From: Gammaproteobacteria bacterium
GTDB lineage: Bacteria; Pseudomonadota; Gammaproteobacteria; Xanthomonadales; Wenzhouxiangellaceae
Length of the DNA: 64,000 nucleotides
Direction of reading: 5' to 3'
NCBI GenBank assembly: GCA_018819105.1
Contig: JAHJQV010000033.1
Span: 21,438-85,437, forward strand
Shown here in pieces: positions 61,897-64,000 of this stretch. The first letter of the stretch is position 1, and every line of letters starts with the position of its first letter. The position numbers and the translations under genes are program-made. The notes beneath the pieces are model-generated. The model was given only the letters and a program-made list of their open reading frames with translations, was not told the origin of the DNA and searched no databases.

Positions 61897-61956
61897 GCCC
61901 AACAAAATGCTCAAGCAGACGCGAGCAAAAATTAGACACCCACATCACTGTTAGGC
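61897..61956 (+). repeat. Degenerate attC-like site after brnTA
   Basis: The left half is a good match to attC: core GCCCAAC (61897-61903), then AAAATGCTCAAGCAGACGC. The right core GTTAGGC (61950-61956) is complementary to the left core at six of seven positions. The expected right stem (near GCGTCTGCTTAGC) is missing, and the interior carries TTAGACACCCAC, like the GGACACCCAT repeat found near the transposase gene. The site may have been disrupted by a REP-type insertion. Confidence 0.42.
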
Positions 61957-61960
61957 AACG

Positions 61961-62004
61961 ATGGGTTACTTTGGGGCGCGCCAACGCCCTGAGCGGTCGT
62001 GGTA
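61961..62004 (+). pseudogene. Remnant of a second DUF2442 3' end
   Basis: GGTTACTTTGGGGCGCGCCA and the bases after it translate as GLLWGAPTP followed by a stop and AVVV. This parallels GLLRGAPAPDRPLNP at the end of the broken DUF2442 gene (61258 onward), with roughly 80% nucleotide identity over about 34 bp. Only the tail is present. The following 62005-62300 segment is AT-rich and holds no frame I recognise. Confidence 0.45.
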
Positions 62005-62300
62005 TATGGATGCAAGTGGAGCCAGCGGAGGTTAACCAGTCATTGATAAGATTGGACATGATGATGCCCTATGCTGTGACCGATATACACGTTGAACTGC
62101 AAAAGCTTTGGTGATTGGCTGGAAATGTTGCAGGATGATTGGTGTGGATGATGGGTGTTCTGAAATACCCCAAGTGGTTACAAGCGCGTATCACATCACG
62201 AAGCTGATCGAGAAGTTTTTAGGGTATTTTATGTCTTATATTCAGGTGCGTTGTTTTGTAGGTCATTGATTAGCAAGGATTGATAGGATATGATTATTTC

Positions 62301-62346
62301 TTATACACCAATCTTTCATTTTTATCAACGATTTTTTGGTGTATAA
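62301..62346. promoter_or_regulatory. Perfect 11-bp inverted repeat overlapping a likely -10
   Basis: TTATACACCAA (62301-62311) and TTGGTGTATAA (62336-62346) are exact complements separated by 24 bp of A/T-rich sequence. The right arm overlaps TATAAT (62342-62347), a plausible -10 for the membrane-protein gene starting at 62369. It could be an operator or a cruciform; as a terminator it lacks a GC stem. Confidence 0.45.
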
Positions 62347-62368
62347 TTGTAGTTATATGAAGGGAAAT

Positions 62369-62761
62369 ATGGACCAAATAAAAGAGAATGATCGAAGCAA
62401 TAAATGGAAGCCCCTTTCCTTTATTCTTGCTATGTCGGCACTCGTTGGGTTTATCGAGTCAGACTTTTTTATCAACAATATATTTTCAAGGGTGCCTTGG
62501 ATACTGACCAACGTACTTCTTGGTATAGGGTTTCTATGGTGGCTAGAATTGGATGCTAAAAAGCTAGGTCTTCAATACGGTAAGGTCCTAACCTTTTTCG
62601 GATTGATCTTCCCCCAGTTCACGGTTTTCTATTACTGCTATAAAAGTAGAGGGCTGAAAAATGGTAGTTTGCAAGCCTTGAAGGCCATTGGCTTTATTGT
62701 TATTGCAATTCTGTCTTTGGCTGGCAGTTTACTTTTAACCGATAAATTGCTGATGAGTTAA
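62369..62761 (+). CDS. Small integral membrane protein, unknown family (probable integron cassette gene)
   Basis: A 130-residue protein, much more AT-rich than the chromosome around it. Starting at the ATG at 62369 (MDQIKENDRSNKWKPL), which has AAGGGA five to six bases upstream; an ATG 12 bases earlier lacks a site. Four hydrophobic segments: 'LSFILAMSALVGFI', 'WILTNVLLGIGFLWWLEL', 'LTFFGLIFPQFTVFYYCY' and 'GFIVIAILSLAGSLLL'. A positively charged stretch (KSRGLKNGSLQALK) lies before the last span. I recognise no family. It is followed immediately by an attC-like site. Confidence 0.75.
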   Translation: MDQIKENDRSNKWKPLSFILAMSALVGFIESDFFINNIFSRVPWILTNVLLGIGFLWWLELDAKKLGLQYGKVLTFFGLIFPQFTVFYYCYKSRGLKNGSLQALKAIGFIVIAILSLAGSLLLTDKLLMS

Positions 62762-62770
62762 GCGTCAAGC

Positions 62771-62841
62771 ATGTAATCAGTAAGTGAAGCCGACCGGTAC
62801 TACGCTGCGCTCCGTACCGGCGGCTCACCATGGCGTTATAC
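62771..62841 (+). repeat. attC-like recombination site after the membrane-protein gene
   Basis: The best attC candidate. Left arm GTGAAGCCGACCGGTAC (62784-62800) pairs with right arm GTACCGGCGGCTCAC (62814-62828) throughout, except for two unpaired A residues on the left arm, like the extrahelical bases that define attC. The right core GTTATAC is at 62835-62841, six bases after the arm. The left core (around ATGTAATC, 62771-62778) is poor. It starts right after the preceding stop codon, as in cassettes. Confidence 0.58.
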
Positions 62842-62865
62842 AGCATATCGGCCAAAGGAGATGGC

Positions 62866-62994
62866 ATGAAGAATGTAACCACATCGCTTCGGGTAATCTT
62901 GAGTGCAACCTTGAGCGTCATCTGCGTCACCGCACACTCCCAGGAGTGCTTTGATTCGACGGTAGCTATTGGACACCCATACTCCTACCGCTGA
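62866..62994 (+). pseudogene. Truncated gene for a secreted protein (42 codons left)
   Basis: AAAGGAG lies seven bases before the ATG at 62866, the strongest ribosome-binding site of the region. The product opens as a signal peptide (MKNVTTSLRVILSATLSVIC, cut after VTAHS) followed by QECFDSTVA. The frame then enters the GGACACCCAT repeat and stops. The mature protein is lost, presumably by the repeat/transposase insertion. It would be the first gene of the next cassette after the attC-like site. Too short for family assignment. Confidence 0.5.
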
Positions 62995-63062
62995 CAACTA
63001 TCATTACCCAGAATAGGTGTTGGACACCCATCCTCCTACCGCTGACAACTATCAGTACCCAG
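62969..63062. repeat. Two direct copies of a 43-bp repeat (GGACACCCAT...)
   Basis: Copies at 62969-63011 and 63020-63062 start TTGGACACCCAT and end TACCCAG, differing at two positions, with an eight-base spacer (period 51). The core GACACCCA also occurs inside the site at 61897-61956. Proximity to the transposase gene suggests REP-like DNA mobilised by it. The rest of the gap to 63197 shows no gene. Confidence 0.65.
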
Positions 63063-63197
63063 CAAACGCGATGTCAATTAATTTCAGATATGGAATACGC
63101 TGGTGCCCGTCTGAACGGAGCAATTGTCTGCAATTCACAAAAACCAGGCACGCCAAACCTCGGCCAACGCCGATATCATCGAAGAAGGGAGATTCAG

Positions 63198-64000
63198 CTA
63201 GATCCGCTGCGGAAACAATCGCTCAGCAGCAGCAATGCCCTGCAGAAACTTCTTGCCAAGCTTTGCCGCTGCCTCCCGGATAGAGCTTTTGCTGCCAATG
63301 ACATGATGGAACTTGTCTTCCTTGTGACTGAGATAGCTCAGCAGCGCCGTTGGCTCTATCTTCAGCCGTTGCAGAATCTTCGGCTGATGATCTGCAATCT
63401 TTCCCCTTTTGTCTGGATGAATCGCACGTCCTGACCAGTCCACGAGTTCCAGATAGTCTTTCAAGTCGCAGGGCAAGCCTTGATCGTCATCCAGCCTGCC
63501 GGAAAAACCCATCAGCTTTGGTATCACCGCTGACAGGTCGTCAGGCTCATCTGGTGTTTCGGTACGGGCATTGTCAATCCGCTGAACACCTGCAACCCGC
63601 TGTTGAATGGAGGTGTATTCAGACTCTTCCGGTGTATCGGCCATACCCGCTCTGATCGGGTTCAGATCCACATACGCCATGCAGGCTATCAGTGCTGCTT
63701 CATCTAGCAAAGCCTGTGACTTGAATCTTCCTTCCCAAAAACGTCCTGTGCAGTTATCCTCTTCATTGGCCATTCTGGCAATGGCCTCGTTCAGACAGCG
63801 CATGAACCAGGACAGATCAGCCAGCCTGCTGCGATAAAGCTCAACAAACTCATTGGCCTTGGCCAGTTCAGCGGCATGCATGGCTGGGTTGGCCAAGTAT
63901 CTCTGCACTATTGGATTGCCAGCAAACAGACTACACCAGCGACGAAGCACTTCATGCACAGACCAGGATGCAGCCAGATCGGCATTGATCCGCAGCACCA
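63198..64000 (-). CDS. REP-associated tyrosine transposase (IS200-like, RAYT), C-terminal part
   Basis: At least 267 residues; the gene enters from the right edge, so its N-terminus, with the HUH motif of Y1 transposases, is not in view. Visible sequence matches RAYT-type proteins: 'VHEVLRRWCSLFAGNPIVQR', 'LSWFMRCLNEAIARMANEED', 'NCTGRFWEGRFKSQALLDEA', 'ALIACMAYVDLNPIRAGMAD'. The Tyr in AYVDLNPIRAG lies in the most conserved block of the family. A charged C-terminal extension of about 120 residues follows. RAYTs are domesticated single-strand transposases linked to spreading REP sequences. Confidence 0.85.
   Translation of the reverse strand, partial: VLRINADLAASWSVHEVLRRWCSLFAGNPIVQRYLANPAMHAAELAKANEFVELYRSRLADLSWFMRCLNEAIARMANEEDNCTGRFWEGRFKSQALLDEAALIACMAYVDLNPIRAGMADTPEESEYTSIQQRVAGVQRIDNARTETPDEPDDLSAVIPKLMGFSGRLDDDQGLPCDLKDYLELVDWSGRAIHPDKRGKIADHQPKILQRLKIEPTALLSYLSHKEDKFHHVIGSKSSIREAAAKLGKKFLQGIAAAERLFPQRI

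Noticed and set aside
61884..62114. A 76-codon plus-strand frame after brnA
   Set aside because: It reads through the attC-like site and the DUF2442 remnant; no ribosome-binding site, no family.

Overview
The window (about 60% GC over most of its length) looks like chromosome from a gammaproteobacterium with a TonB/Fur iron economy. The evidence is conserved gammaproteobacterial gene orders: petABC-sspA-sspB, rlmE-ftsH-folP-glmM facing yhbY, surE-pcm-yqaA-nlpD, mtnA-gyrA, purE-purK and sucA-sucB-lpdA. I cannot name the genus. Neighbouring genes often overlap as ATGA, and several starts are TTG.

Layout. 1-6.2 kb: the 5' part of an S9 peptidase, a sirtuin converging on UDP-glucose dehydrogenase, and a rimB-rimK-TPR/sulfotransferase operon. 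6.3-13 kb: two iron-type regions on the minus strand. A haemoglobin-type TonB receptor is followed by an amber-interrupted hemP and a DUF6607 gene, with a Fur-box promoter far upstream and a small inverted-repeat element between promoter and gene. A second TonB receptor lies beyond it. 13.2-17.4 kb: a flavoprotein oxidase coupled to purE-purK, then Trm112-like and nadC genes. 17.9-23.8 kb: a heavy-metal RND efflux operon ending in DUF3240. 23.8-28.5 kb: DUF6065, gyrA, mtnA. 28.7-36.1 kb: cyclophilin, lpxH, glmM, folP, ftsH, rlmE, yhbY and a Mth938-like gene. 36.1-40.3 kb: nlpD, yqaA, a mobile-looking repeat, pcm, surE, smr, DUF3301. 40.4-44.3 kb: sspB, sspA and the cytochrome bc1 genes. 44.7-49.6 kb: serine hydrolase, M14 carboxypeptidase, mscL, a PLP dehydratase and a HAD phosphatase. 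49.7-54.7 kb: moxR-DUF58-transglutaminase-acuI. 54.8-61.0 kb: a PilH-like receiver and the 2-oxoglutarate dehydrogenase operon.

The last 3 kb (61-64 kb) are accessory DNA. Composition turns locally AT-rich, and short orphan genes are separated by attC-like sites: a broken DUF2442 gene, a brnT-brnA toxin-antitoxin pair, a small membrane protein and a truncated secreted protein. A REP-associated tyrosine transposase gene runs off the right edge, beside a 43-bp duplicated repeat carrying GGACACCCAT. This reads as a decaying cluster of integron cassettes with no integrase in view, later hit by REP/RAYT-type DNA. It is the most unusual part of the window. The amber-interrupted hemP with its displaced Fur promoter comes second.

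Most of the chromosome here is ordinary housekeeping. I found no tRNA, rRNA, CRISPR array, prophage or recognisable defence island. All functional names rest on motifs and gene order read by eye; no database search was possible.
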